A stretch of DNA of 64,000 nt. It comes from Corynebacterium terpenotabidum Y-11 (GTDB lineage Bacteria > Actinomycetota > Actinomycetes > Mycobacteriales > Mycobacteriaceae). A model generated the notes under the pieces. That model did no database searches. It was not told where the DNA came from and saw only the letters and a program-made list of their open reading frames with translations. How positions within the stretch are numbered: position 1 is the stretch's first letter; every line of letters starts with the position of its first letter. The position numbers and the translations under genes are program-made. The stretch is taken from the NCBI RefSeq assembly GCF_000418365.1, contig NC_021663.1:1860001-1924000 (forward strand). Reading direction: 5' to 3'. Positions 28,359 to 36,469 of this stretch are shown piece after piece.

Positions 28359-29249
28359 CTACTTCCCGCTCTTCTTCTTGTGCTTCTTCCCCTGCGCCAC
28401 CTTGCGCTTCTCCAGGCCACCGGCGACGTCCGGCACATAGCGGAACTCGGTGCGCGGGGGACGCTCGTAGGTCTGGTCACTCTCGGGGCGGGAGGGGATC
28501 TTCGGCGGGTTGTTCTCGACCCGCTCCCACGGCACCGAGCTGAGGATGTGGTTGATGACGTTGATGCGGGAGCGCTTCTTGTCCTCGCTCTCCACCGTGT
28601 ACCAGGGAGCGGTGGCGGTGTCGGTGTGGACGAACATCTCATCCTTCGCCCGGGAGTAGTCCTCCCAGCGGGTGATGGACTGCAGGTCCATCGGGGAGAG
28701 CTTCCACTGGCGCAACGGATCCTCCCGGCGGGAGGTGAACCGACGGATCTGCTCGTCGTCGGAGACCGAGAACCAGTACTTGCGCAGCATGATGCCATCC
28801 TCGACAAGCATGCGCTCGAAGATGGGGGCCTGATGGAGGAAACGGCGGTACTCCTGGGAGGTGCAGAACCCCATGACCCGTTCCACACCGGCCCGGTTGT
28901 ACCAGGACCGGTCGAAGATGACGATCTCGCCGGCGGAGGGAAGCTTCTCCACGTAGCGCTGGAAATACCACTGCCCCTGCTCCCGCGAAGTCGGGGTCGG
29001 CAGAGCCTCGACCCGGCAGTACCGGGGGTTGAGGTACTGGGTGATCCGCTTGATCGCGGACCCCTTTCCGGCGGCGTCGCGTCCCTCCATGATGATGACG
29101 ACGCGGGAACCGGTCTCTCGCACCCACTGCTGCATCTCGACAAGCTGCGCCTGCAGTTCCTCAAGACGCTTCTCGTAGGCCACCTTGTCGAGTTTGGGCG
29201 GGGCAGACACCGTCGTGTCCGTACTGTTGTCTGTGTTGGTCGAGGCCAT
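28359..29249 (-). CDS. ppk2: Polyphosphate kinase 2 (PPK2)
   Basis: This 296-residue P-loop kinase uses polyphosphate to phosphorylate nucleotides. Walker A is EGRDAAGKGSAIKRI, Walker B is FDRSWYNRAGVERVMGF, and the lid region is RRFTSRREDPLRQWKLSPMD. The C-terminus is Lys-rich (KKHKKKSGK). It has the single-domain class I size. Both the adenylate- and guanylate-directed subtypes share these motifs, so the acceptor is open. It converges on fadD with a 6-bp gap. Confidence 0.93.
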   Translation of the reverse strand: MASTNTDNSTDTTVSAPPKLDKVAYEKRLEELQAQLVEMQQWVRETGSRVVIIMEGRDAAGKGSAIKRITQYLNPRYCRVEALPTPTSREQGQWYFQRYVEKLPSAGEIVIFDRSWYNRAGVERVMGFCTSQEYRRFLHQAPIFERMLVEDGIMLRKYWFSVSDDEQIRRFTSRREDPLRQWKLSPMDLQSITRWEDYSRAKDEMFVHTDTATAPWYTVESEDKKRSRINVINHILSSVPWERVENNPPKIPSRPESDQTYERPPRTEFRYVPDVAGGLEKRKVAQGKKHKKKSGK

Positions 29250-29513
29250 GACCGGAGTTTACCGCGGACGAGACCACGTCTCACAGTCAACATTCAGGTA
29301 GGCGCTGCAGGGTGACGACCGTCCGTTCGAATCATCGGACCGTCGACAGGTGACGGAACAGCCCATGGCAAGAATATATGATTATATGATCGATCGCGTA
29401 GGGCCGGAGTCGCGCACCACGGGGGAGTCCACCCACCCTCCGGAGTAACAGCTGTGTGAACTCTCCGCGCACACCCGCCGCAGCCCTTGCGGGGGCCACA
29501 CTCCACCCCTACG

Positions 29514-29527
29514 CTGTTGCGTAACAG
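29514..29527 (+). promoter_or_regulatory. Palindrome over the solA -35 region
   Basis: CTGTTGCGTAACAG is a perfect 5-bp inverted repeat around GCGT. It covers the probable -35 box TTGCGT (29517-29522) and shares the GTTGCGTA core of the IclR sites. Confidence 0.5.
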
Positions 29528-29534
29528 ACATCGC

Positions 29535-29551
29535 GTTGCTTATAGCGCAAC
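29535..29551 (+). promoter_or_regulatory. IclR-type operator upstream of solA
   Basis: GTTGCTTATAGCGCAAC has 5-bp GTTGC/GCAAC arms. It matches the site at 31514-31530 at both arms and the TAT core, and covers the likely -10 box TATAGC (29541-29546, 18 bp from the -35). A bound regulator would sit on the promoter. Confidence 0.65.
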
Positions 29552-29570
29552 CCACTCACAAGGAGGACCC

Positions 29571-30737
29571 GTGTCACACTGGGACGTCATCATCATCGGA
29601 ACCGGCTCCATGGGCGGCGCCGCCGCCAATGCTCTCGCCGAACGGGGCGTCAACGTCCTCGGCCTCGAGACCTTCGAGCCCGGCCACGAGCAGGGGGCCG
29701 CACACGGCGGAACAAGGATCATCCGGCAGTCCTACTTCGAGAGCCCGGACTACGTTCCCCTGCTCCGCCGGTCCTATGAACTGTTCCGGAAACTCGAGGA
29801 GGAGTCCGGCCGGGAGATCATGGAACTGTGCGGTGGGATCTACATCGGCGACCCGGAGAGTCTCACCTTCGCCGGGTCGAAACTCGCCGCTGAGCTGCAC
29901 AATCTGGAGCACGAAGTCCTCACCGCCGACGAGATCCGCACCCGGTTCCCCACTATGGACCCCGCCGATGACGCCCTCGGTCTCTACGAGGCCAATGCCG
30001 GCTACGTCCGCCCCGAGGAGACCACCATCGCCAATGCGGAGGTCGCCGCACGCAAGGGTGCCACCCTGCACTTCCACGAGAAGGTCACCGGCTGGACCAT
30101 CACCGACGACGGCGGCGTGGAGGTCACCACCGACACTCCGGACGGTCCGGCGGTCTACACCGCGGACAAGCTCATCGTCTCCCCCGGCGCGTGGGCCCCG
30201 GTGCTGCTCCCGGAGCTCAATCTGCCGCTGCAGATCGACCGGATGCTCTTCCACTGGTTCACCCCCGACTACACCGACAAGGTCCCTGCCGAGGCCTGGA
30301 GCGAGGAGAATCACCCGGTCTACATCGAGCAGACCCACGACAACGACCAGATCTACGGCTTCCCCGCCACGGACGGCCCGGACGGCGGTTTCAAGCTCGG
30401 TTTCTTCCGCAACGGCTCCCCCACCACCGCTGACACCATCGACCGGACGGTGTACGATCATGAGGTCGAGGAGATGCGCGCCCGCGCACTGGAACTGTTC
30501 CCCGCGCTGACCGGACCCCTGGTGCAGGCGAAGACCTGCCTGTACTCGGTGACCCCGGACGAGCATTTCGTCGTCGGTCCGCACCCGGACCACCCGCAGG
30601 TCATCGTCGCCTGTGGCTTCAGCGGGCACGGGTTCAAGTTTGTCCCGGTCATCGGCGAGATCCTCGCCGACCTGGCGATCGACGGCACCACCCGGCACAA
30701 CATCGATCTCTTCGACCCGTCGCGGTTCCGGGCGTGA
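29571..30737 (+). CDS. solA: Monomeric sarcosine oxidase / N-methyl amino acid oxidase
   Basis: This 388-residue FAD enzyme oxidatively demethylates sarcosine (or another N-methyl amino acid) to glycine, formaldehyde and H2O2. It has the dinucleotide motif IIIGTGSMGGAAANALAERG, the AHGGTRIIR segment with the flavin-contacting Arg, and Cys323 in KTCLYSVTPDEHF, the residue that covalently holds FAD in MSOX. The oxygen-activating Lys is present (K275 in GFKLGFF), but MSOX His269 is replaced by Phe279, which may alter substrate choice. GTG 29571 follows AAGGAGGACCC. Frame extends upstream but lies in the promoter. Context with dmgO and gbcAB favours sarcosine as substrate. Confidence 0.88.
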   Translation: MSHWDVIIIGTGSMGGAAANALAERGVNVLGLETFEPGHEQGAAHGGTRIIRQSYFESPDYVPLLRRSYELFRKLEEESGREIMELCGGIYIGDPESLTFAGSKLAAELHNLEHEVLTADEIRTRFPTMDPADDALGLYEANAGYVRPEETTIANAEVAARKGATLHFHEKVTGWTITDDGGVEVTTDTPDGPAVYTADKLIVSPGAWAPVLLPELNLPLQIDRMLFHWFTPDYTDKVPAEAWSEENHPVYIEQTHDNDQIYGFPATDGPDGGFKLGFFRNGSPTTADTIDRTVYDHEVEEMRARALELFPALTGPLVQAKTCLYSVTPDEHFVVGPHPDHPQVIVACGFSGHGFKFVPVIGEILADLAIDGTTRHNIDLFDPSRFRA

Positions 30738-30751
30738 CACCGCCCCCGCGG

Positions 30752-31492
30752 TCAGCGCCAGCGTCCGGCCGAGGACGCCAGCGCGGCCAGTCGCGCCGCC
30801 ATCCGGGCGAAATCCTCCGGCCGGAGCCGGTGGTTCGGGCCGGTCACGGTCAGTGCCGCTTCCAGGGTTCCGTCCGGCAGCCGCAGCGGCACCGCCACCG
30901 CGGTGATGTGCTCCTCCCATTCCTCATCGGAGACGGCCCAACCCCGGTCACGGACCTGTGCCAGTTCCGCGCTCAGGGCGTCGGCGGTGACGATGGTGCG
31001 GTCGGTGTAACGGCCGAGATCACGGCAGGCTTTGCGGGTCGCCGCAGCATCCTCCGCGAGCAGCAGCTTGCCCGAGCTGGTCGCATGCCCGGGGGTACGA
31101 CGACCCAGGTAGTGGTGCGGAGAGAGCAGGCCGGCGCCCACCGCCTGGGTGACGTTGACCGCGTAGACGTCGTCGAGGACCGCGACGTTCGCGGTTTCTC
31201 CGGTCTCCGCCGCGACCCGGTCGCACAGTGCCTGGGCCGCGCCGGAGAACCCGGCGCGGTCGGTGACGGCACCGGCCAGCCGGACCAGCCCGAAACCGAG
31301 GCTCCACTGCCCACCGGTTCCGTCCTGCTCGACCAGCCCGTGGTCGGCCAGGGTGGCGAGCAACCGGGTGGCACTGGACTTGTGGACGCCGAGATGGTCG
31401 GCGATCTCCCCGGTACCGGCCTGACCGCACGCCGCAAGCATCTCCAGTGCCGTGACGGCCCGGTCCACTGACTGCACAGACTGAGTTCCCAT
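30752..31492 (-). CDS. IclR-family transcriptional regulator
   Basis: This 246-residue protein has an IclR winged helix (GTGEIADHLGVHKSSATRLLATLADHGLV) and the C-terminal effector-binding domain (GHATSSGKLLLAED, WAVSDEEWEEHITAVAVPL). Two starts are possible: ATG 31492 (MGTQSVQSV), the usual family start, or ATG 31513 directly beside the operator. It is divergent from dmgO, and its end faces solA with a 14-bp gap. The same palindrome before both oxidase genes makes it the likely local regulator, with a betaine-derived amine as a plausible effector (inference). Confidence 0.88.
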   Translation of the reverse strand: MGTQSVQSVDRAVTALEMLAACGQAGTGEIADHLGVHKSSATRLLATLADHGLVEQDGTGGQWSLGFGLVRLAGAVTDRAGFSGAAQALCDRVAAETGETANVAVLDDVYAVNVTQAVGAGLLSPHHYLGRRTPGHATSSGKLLLAEDAAATRKACRDLGRYTDRTIVTADALSAELAQVRDRGWAVSDEEWEEHITAVAVPLRLPDGTLEAALTVTGPNHRLRPEDFARMAARLAALASSAGRWR

Positions 31493-31513
31493 GCCCGGCA
31501 CCGTACGCACCAT

Positions 31514-31530
31514 GTTGCGTATGACGCAAC
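31514..31530 (+). promoter_or_regulatory. IclR-type operator upstream of dmgO
   Basis: GTTGCGTATGACGCAAC has 6-bp arms (GTTGCG/CGCAAC). It lies 23 bp before the dmgO ATG and next to the iclR start, so it could serve both promoters. Its TATGAC core may be the -10 box of dmgO. Confidence 0.65.
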
Positions 31531-31553
31531 CCGACTCCCCATAAGGAGCCACC

Positions 31554-34151
31554 ATGGCCACCACCAGCACCACCACCAGCACTATCGACCCCGCCGCCCG
31601 GATCGTCATCGTCGGCGCCGGTGTCGTCGGTGCCGCCCTCGCCGATGAACTCATTCTCCGTGGCGCGAGCGACGTCACCCTCATCGACCAGGGACCGCTC
31701 TACAACACCGGCGGTTCCTCGTCCCACGCCCCCGGCTTCGTCTTCCAGACCAACGCCTCCCGGGTGATGTGCACCCTCGCCCAACGCACCCTCGACAAAC
31801 TCGACGGACTCGAACTCGACGGAGCTCCGCTGCTCGACCGGGTCGGCGGACTGGAGATCGCCACCACCGCCACCCAGTACGCCGAGTTGGAGCGCCGCCT
31901 CGGTTTCGCCCGTGCCTGGGGCGTCCCCGCCGAGCTCGTCGGCCCGGAACAGGTCGCCGCGCTGTGGCCCGGACTGGACACCGACCTCATCATCGGAGCC
32001 CTGCACACCCCCACCGATGGTGCCGTCCACGCCCCCCGCGCCGTCGAGTTCCAGGCCCGTCGTGCCGCAGCGGGCGGCGCCACCGTGCTCGGCCTCACCC
32101 GCGTCACCGAGGTGCTCACCGACGAGGGAAAGGTCACCGGCGTCATCGTCGAGGACACCGGGGACTACGGGGACGCCCGGGAAGCGCCCCGGACCCTGCC
32201 CGCCGACATCGTCGTCACCTGCGGCGGTATCTGGGGCCACCCGTTGGCCACCGCCGGCGGTCTGCGCGTCCCGATGCACCCGATGGAGCACGGTTTCGCC
32301 TGGACCACCCCGGTCCCCGAACTCCCGGGCACGCGCGCCGACGGTTCTCCGCTGCGCCCCGAGGAACCGTCGCGCCCCATCGTCCGGCACCAGGCCGCCG
32401 GCATGTATTTCCGCGAGTTCGGCAACCGGATCGGCATCGGCGCCTACGAGCACCGTCCGATCCCCCTGGACCCCGCCGACCTCACCGACACCGCCCATAT
32501 GCTCGCCACCGGCGAACATCCGGCGAAACGCACCTTCACTCCGGACGACTTCGCCGCCACGATGGAGGAACTGGGGCGTGTCCTGCCCGCGGTCAAGGAC
32601 CTGGAACTCACCGACGAGTTCAACGGTGTCTTCTCCTTCACCCCCGACGGCGGCCCCATGCTGGGCCCCTCCCCCCATGTCGACGGGTTCTGGTGCGCCC
32701 AGGCGGTGTGGGTCACCCAGTCCGCCGGAGTGGCCCAGGTCATGGCCGACTGGATGCTCACCGGCGACCCCGGTATTGACACCCATGAACTCGATCACAC
32801 CCGGTTCGACCCCGCACTGCTGTCCAACGGGTGGATCCGCGGCCGTGCTGCGGAGAACTATGACGAGGTCTACGACGTCCATTTCCCGCACCAGTCCACC
32901 GCGGTGACCCGCGGGCTGAAGACCAGCCCCTTCCACACCCGGATGGAGCAGGCCGGTGCCGTCTTTGCCGAGCACAACGGCTGGGAGCGTCCCCTGTGGC
33001 ACGATTCCAACCTCGCCCTCTTCGAGGATCCGGCATTCCTCGACGGCACGGCGGAGGTACCGGTCACCATCCCGAAGAAGGACGCCTGGGGCCGGGTCAA
33101 CTGGTCCCCGGTCGCCGCCGCCGAAGCGTGGGCGACCCGCAACCGGGCCGCCGTCTACGACATGACCTCACTGACCCGCGTCCTCGTCCGGGGCCCAGGG
33201 GCCACCGCCTTTTTGGAGCGGCAGTGCACCAACCTCATCGACAAGCCGGTGGGACGCACCCTCCCGGTCGTCTACTCCCTCATGCTCGATGAGTCCGGCG
33301 GTATTCTCTCCGACGTCACCGTCACCCGGCTGGGCGACGAGGAATACATGCTCGGGGTGAACGGCGCCCTGGACGTGTCCCGCCTGACCCGCGCTGCACA
33401 GGGCACCGGGGTGACCGTCGACGACATCACCACCTCGACCTGCTGCCTGGGGTTGTGGGGCCCACGGGCCCGGGACATCCTCACCCCGTTGGCTGAGGAC
33501 GACATCTCCCATGAGGGGCTGAAGTACTTCCGGGCGCAGACGATGTTCATCGCCGGCGTGCCGGTGCTGATCCAGCGGGTGAGTTACGTCGGAGACCTCG
33601 GCTGGGAGATCTACACCCCGGCCGCTCACGGGCTGCACCTGTGGGACGCCGTCATGCGCGCCGGAGCCCCCCACGGTCTGGTCCCGGCCGGGCGGCTCGC
33701 CTTCAACAGTCTGCGTACCGAGAAGGGCTACATTTCCTGGGGTGCCGATGTGACCAGGGAGAACACTCCGGACGATGCCGGCCTGGGCTTCGCCGTGCGG
33801 ACGGATCCGGCAGTGAAGCCGACCTCCTTCATCGGGAAGGAGGCCCTGCTCGCCAATCCCACCCGCGGACGCCGCCTGGTGACCGTCACCGCCCGCTCGG
33901 ACGCCGGGGTGCCCGAAGCCGGTTCTCCGGTGTGGGTCGCCGGGACCGCCGGAACCGCTGATCCGGTGGGCTATGTCACCGGTGCAGACGCCGGGTACGT
34001 GACCGGGCTAACCGTCGGCACCGCCTGGGTGCCTACGGAGCACTCCGCACCGGGGACGGCGCTGCAGATCGGTCGGTTCAACCGGCTCATCTCGGCGACG
34101 GTGGTCACCGGTCCGGTCGATGATCCGGCGGGGCTGCGGATCCGGCGGTGA
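31554..34151 (+). CDS. dmgO: Dimethylglycine oxidase (FAD / folate-dependent, two-domain)
   Basis: This 865-residue fusion has an N-terminal FAD oxidoreductase (RIVIVGAGVVGAALADELI). The GGSSSHAPGFVF motif contains H58, the His that binds FAD covalently in dimethylglycine oxidase and dehydrogenase. The C-terminal half (from about 470) is a GcvT-like aminomethyltransferase/folate-binding domain ending in glycine-cleavage-T barrel sequence. The family oxidises dimethylglycine to sarcosine and passes the one-carbon unit to tetrahydrofolate. Size matches Arthrobacter DMGO (830 residues). A sarcosine dehydrogenase of the same architecture cannot be excluded. AAGGAG precedes the ATG. The last 47 bp overlap the convergent lysR gene. 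Confidence 0.87.
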   Translation: MATTSTTTSTIDPAARIVIVGAGVVGAALADELILRGASDVTLIDQGPLYNTGGSSSHAPGFVFQTNASRVMCTLAQRTLDKLDGLELDGAPLLDRVGGLEIATTATQYAELERRLGFARAWGVPAELVGPEQVAALWPGLDTDLIIGALHTPTDGAVHAPRAVEFQARRAAAGGATVLGLTRVTEVLTDEGKVTGVIVEDTGDYGDAREAPRTLPADIVVTCGGIWGHPLATAGGLRVPMHPMEHGFAWTTPVPELPGTRADGSPLRPEEPSRPIVRHQAAGMYFREFGNRIGIGAYEHRPIPLDPADLTDTAHMLATGEHPAKRTFTPDDFAATMEELGRVLPAVKDLELTDEFNGVFSFTPDGGPMLGPSPHVDGFWCAQAVWVTQSAGVAQVMADWMLTGDPGIDTHELDHTRFDPALLSNGWIRGRAAENYDEVYDVHFPHQSTAVTRGLKTSPFHTRMEQAGAVFAEHNGWERPLWHDSNLALFEDPAFLDGTAEVPVTIPKKDAWGRVNWSPVAAAEAWATRNRAAVYDMTSLTRVLVRGPGATAFLERQCTNLIDKPVGRTLPVVYSLMLDESGGILSDVTVTRLGDEEYMLGVNGALDVSRLTRAAQGTGVTVDDITTSTCCLGLWGPRARDILTPLAEDDISHEGLKYFRAQTMFIAGVPVLIQRVSYVGDLGWEIYTPAAHGLHLWDAVMRAGAPHGLVPAGRLAFNSLRTEKGYISWGADVTRENTPDDAGLGFAVRTDPAVKPTSFIGKEALLANPTRGRRLVTVTARSDAGVPEAGSPVWVAGTAGTADPVGYVTGADAGYVTGLTVGTAWVPTEHSAPGTALQIGRFNRLISATVVTGPVDDPAGLRIRR

Positions 34152-35061
34152 GCGTCGGCCCCGCGTCCGCGGTGCGGCGCAGCAGTTCCACCGTCTCCTC
34201 CACGATCGCGTGGGAGCGAGAGCTGCGCCTCAGCATCACCAGGACGCGGCGACGGGGTGCGGACGGGCCGTCGAGCGGCATCCGGATGACCGGCAGGTCG
34301 GAGCTGAGCTGTACCAGTCGGGGCACCAGGCCGACCCCCAACCCCCGGGAGACGATCTCCATGCTCGACACCCAGTCAGCCACCTCGTGGACGATCCGTG
34401 GGGTGGCTCCGGCGGCAGTGAAGGCGGTGGTGAACAGGGCCCGGTAGGTCGTGCCGGGATGATCGGCGACCCAGGGGTCGGCGGCGAGTTCCTCCAGCCG
34501 GACCGAGGAGCGCCCGGCCAGGGGGTGGTCGGCGGGCAGCAGAACGTCAAGGGGGTCGTCGAGCAGCGGGATCTGTTCGATCTGCCGGTTGTTGACATCG
34601 GGGGCGGCCTGCATGGCGACGGTGACGGCGACATCGAGGCGTTCGGCGGTGAGCAGGTCGATACAGTGGTCCGGTTCGGCCTCGGTGATGGAGACGTCGA
34701 TGCCCGGGTGGCGGAGGCTCAGTTCGGCGGCGACCGTGGACAACAGGGATCCGGTCGCCGAGGAGAATCCGCCGAGTCGGAGGCGGGTGGGTTCCCGCCC
34801 GGGTGCGGTTCCCCGGACCGCACCGTGGATCTGTTCCCAGAGGGTGACCAGGGCATCGGAGCGTTCCACGAGAGTCCGACCGGCCGCGGTCAGGCGTAGC
34901 CCGCGCCCCTCTTTGACGACCAGGGGGACGCCGACAGTGCGCTGATACTCCCGGAGCTGGGAGGACACCGCCGAGGGCGAATAGCCGAGCGTTTCTGCGG
35001 CAGCGGTGACGGTGCCACAGGCGGCGAAGGTGCGGAGCACGATGAGCCGGTGATCAATCAT
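34105..35061 (-). CDS. LysR-family transcriptional regulator
   Basis: This 318-residue protein has an N-terminal LysR helix-turn-helix (AACGTVTAAAETLGYSPSAVSSQLREYQ) and a periplasmic-binding-protein-like effector domain. ATG 35061 (MIDHRLIVLRTF) is the normal family start. It is divergent from gbcA across a 73-bp gap with a palindrome, which suggests it activates gbcAB and controls itself. It resembles the ArgP/IciA-like shorter-linker type only loosely. The ligand may be betaine or a product (inference). Confidence 0.88.
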   Translation of the reverse strand: MIDHRLIVLRTFAACGTVTAAAETLGYSPSAVSSQLREYQRTVGVPLVVKEGRGLRLTAAGRTLVERSDALVTLWEQIHGAVRGTAPGREPTRLRLGGFSSATGSLLSTVAAELSLRHPGIDVSITEAEPDHCIDLLTAERLDVAVTVAMQAAPDVNNRQIEQIPLLDDPLDVLLPADHPLAGRSSVRLEELAADPWVADHPGTTYRALFTTAFTAAGATPRIVHEVADWVSSMEIVSRGLGVGLVPRLVQLSSDLPVIRMPLDGPSAPRRRVLVMLRRSSRSHAIVEETVELLRRTADAGPTLTAGSAAPPDHRPDR

Positions 35062-35067
35062 GCGGAA

Positions 35068-35091
35068 ATCATACAAGATATTGTCAATGAT
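35068..35091. promoter_or_regulatory. Palindrome in the lysR-gbcA divergent promoter
   Basis: ACAA-GATA-TTGT (35073-35084) is flanked by ATCAT (35068-35072) and ATGAT (35087-35091), giving an interrupted dyad 7-30 bp from the lysR start. It is the probable LysR recognition site. The gbcA -10 box TATACA lies about 30 bp further downstream. Confidence 0.55.
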
Positions 35092-35119
35092 CCTGCGATT
35101 TATTTCTACATCCGGGGGC

Positions 35120-35125
35120 TATACA
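35120..35125 (+). promoter_or_regulatory. -10 box of gbcA (leaderless)
   Basis: TATACA lies 9 nt before the gbcA ATG. The intervening TTGGCCATC carries no Shine-Dalgarno sequence. Confidence 0.55.
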
Positions 35126-35134
35126 TTGGCCATC

Positions 35135-36469
35135 ATGACGGTTACACAGCACACCTCCAGCACTGACGCTGCTGCCCACCCCACCGCAGCCACCCCACGG
35201 ACGCGCATGCTCGATCTTCTCCGGAGCAGGCCACCGAGAACCTCCCTGCAGGCCCCGCTGTACACCGACCCCGACATGTTCGCCCTCGACATCGACGGAA
35301 TCTTCGCCACCCAGTGGCTCTTCGCCACCACTGACGCGGAAATCCCCGACCCCGGCGACTACGTGACCGTCGAATTCGGCACCCTCTCCCTCATCATCGT
35401 CCGCGGCGACGACGGCACCGTCCGCGCCCTGCACAATGTCTGTCGGCACCGCGGCGCCCGCGTCATGACCGACCGCCGGGGCTCCACCGCCCGCCTGACC
35501 TGCGCCTATCACTCCTGGACCTACAACACCGACGGCACCCTGCTGCACGCGTCCTCCCCCGGAGAGACCTTCGACCGCACCTGCTTCTCCCTGCGCACCG
35601 CCCACGTCCGCAGCATCTGCGGGCTGATCTTCGTCTGCATCGCCGCCGACCCGCCCACCGACATCGACGATCTGGAGGAGGCGGTCACCCCCTACCTCGC
35701 CGGCTTCGACATCGCCTCGGCGAAGGTCGCCACCCAGATCGACCTTCTGGAGGAGGGCAACTGGAAACTCACCATGGAGAACAACCGGGAGTGCTACCAC
35801 TGCGGCGGTCACCCCGAACTCGCCTGTTCCCTCTTCGCGACCTGGGGCCTCACCGCCGACACCGTCCCCCCCGAGCTCGCCGCCGACTGGGACCGCTCCC
35901 TCCTCGCCGACGCCGCCCTCCAGGAACGGTGCGACCGGCACGGCCTCCCCTGGAAGATCATCGAACACCTCACCGACCGGGACGCCGGCTTCCGGATCTC
36001 CCGGGAGGCACTCGACAAGACCGGGGAATCCTTCTCCGTCACCGGGGACCGACTGTCCCAGAAGCTCCTCGGCGACCTGCCCGACTTCCGGCTGGGCCGC
36101 ACCTCCCTGCACGTCCAGCCCAATGCGTGGTTCCACGGCCTGTCCGACCACGTCATCACCTTCGCCGCCTATCCGGTCAGCGCCGACCGGACCCTCGTCC
36201 GCACCACCTGGCTGGTCGCCGAGGACGCCGTCGCCGGAGAGGACTACGACGTCGACGAGCTGACCTACGTATGGCGGCACACCAACGCCCAGGACGCTGA
36301 CTTCGTCCAACTCGCCCAGCAGGGTATCAGCTCCCCCGGCTACGTCCCCGGCCCGTACATGCGCAGCGAGGACCAGGTCGAGGCCTTCATCTCCTGGTAC
36401 ACCGCACACATGAGCAGCCACCTCGACGGGCACCTCGACGGGCACCGGGAAGGACGTGCACAGGCATGA
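35135..36469 (+). CDS. gbcA: Glycine betaine monooxygenase, Rieske oxygenase subunit
   Basis: This 444-residue Rieske non-haem iron oxygenase has a Rieske [2Fe-2S] site with C103/H105 in CRHRGAR and C123/H126 in CAYHSW. The mononuclear iron site lies in NWKLTMENNRECYHCGGHPEL (His223, His227), matching the betaine and choline-type group described for Pseudomonas GbcA. It demethylates glycine betaine to dimethylglycine with O2 and electrons from GbcB, releasing formaldehyde. ATG 35135 (MTVTQHTSS) is supported by the TATACA box. A longer frame to 35060 overlaps the promoter. The C-terminus carries the repeated tripeptide-like HLDGHLDGH. It overlaps gbcB by 4 bp. Confidence 0.88.
   Translation: MTVTQHTSSTDAAAHPTAATPRTRMLDLLRSRPPRTSLQAPLYTDPDMFALDIDGIFATQWLFATTDAEIPDPGDYVTVEFGTLSLIIVRGDDGTVRALHNVCRHRGARVMTDRRGSTARLTCAYHSWTYNTDGTLLHASSPGETFDRTCFSLRTAHVRSICGLIFVCIAADPPTDIDDLEEAVTPYLAGFDIASAKVATQIDLLEEGNWKLTMENNRECYHCGGHPELACSLFATWGLTADTVPPELAADWDRSLLADAALQERCDRHGLPWKIIEHLTDRDAGFRISREALDKTGESFSVTGDRLSQKLLGDLPDFRLGRTSLHVQPNAWFHGLSDHVITFAAYPVSADRTLVRTTWLVAEDAVAGEDYDVDELTYVWRHTNAQDADFVQLAQQGISSPGYVPGPYMRSEDQVEAFISWYTAHMSSHLDGHLDGHREGRAQA

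Larger units (their letters stand above)
29250..29570. other. Intergenic region between ppk2 and solA
   Basis: This 321-bp divergent stretch has no open frame that I would call a gene. It contains an AT-rich direct repeat (ATATGAT at 29376-29382 and 29384-29390), possibly part of the ppk2 promoter region. At its right end are the solA promoter and two palindromes (29514-29527 and 29535-29551). Confidence 0.6.

Noticed and set aside
31020..33002. 660-residue minus-strand frame
   Set aside because: It is antisense to dmgO and overlaps iclR. It has no recognisable domain.
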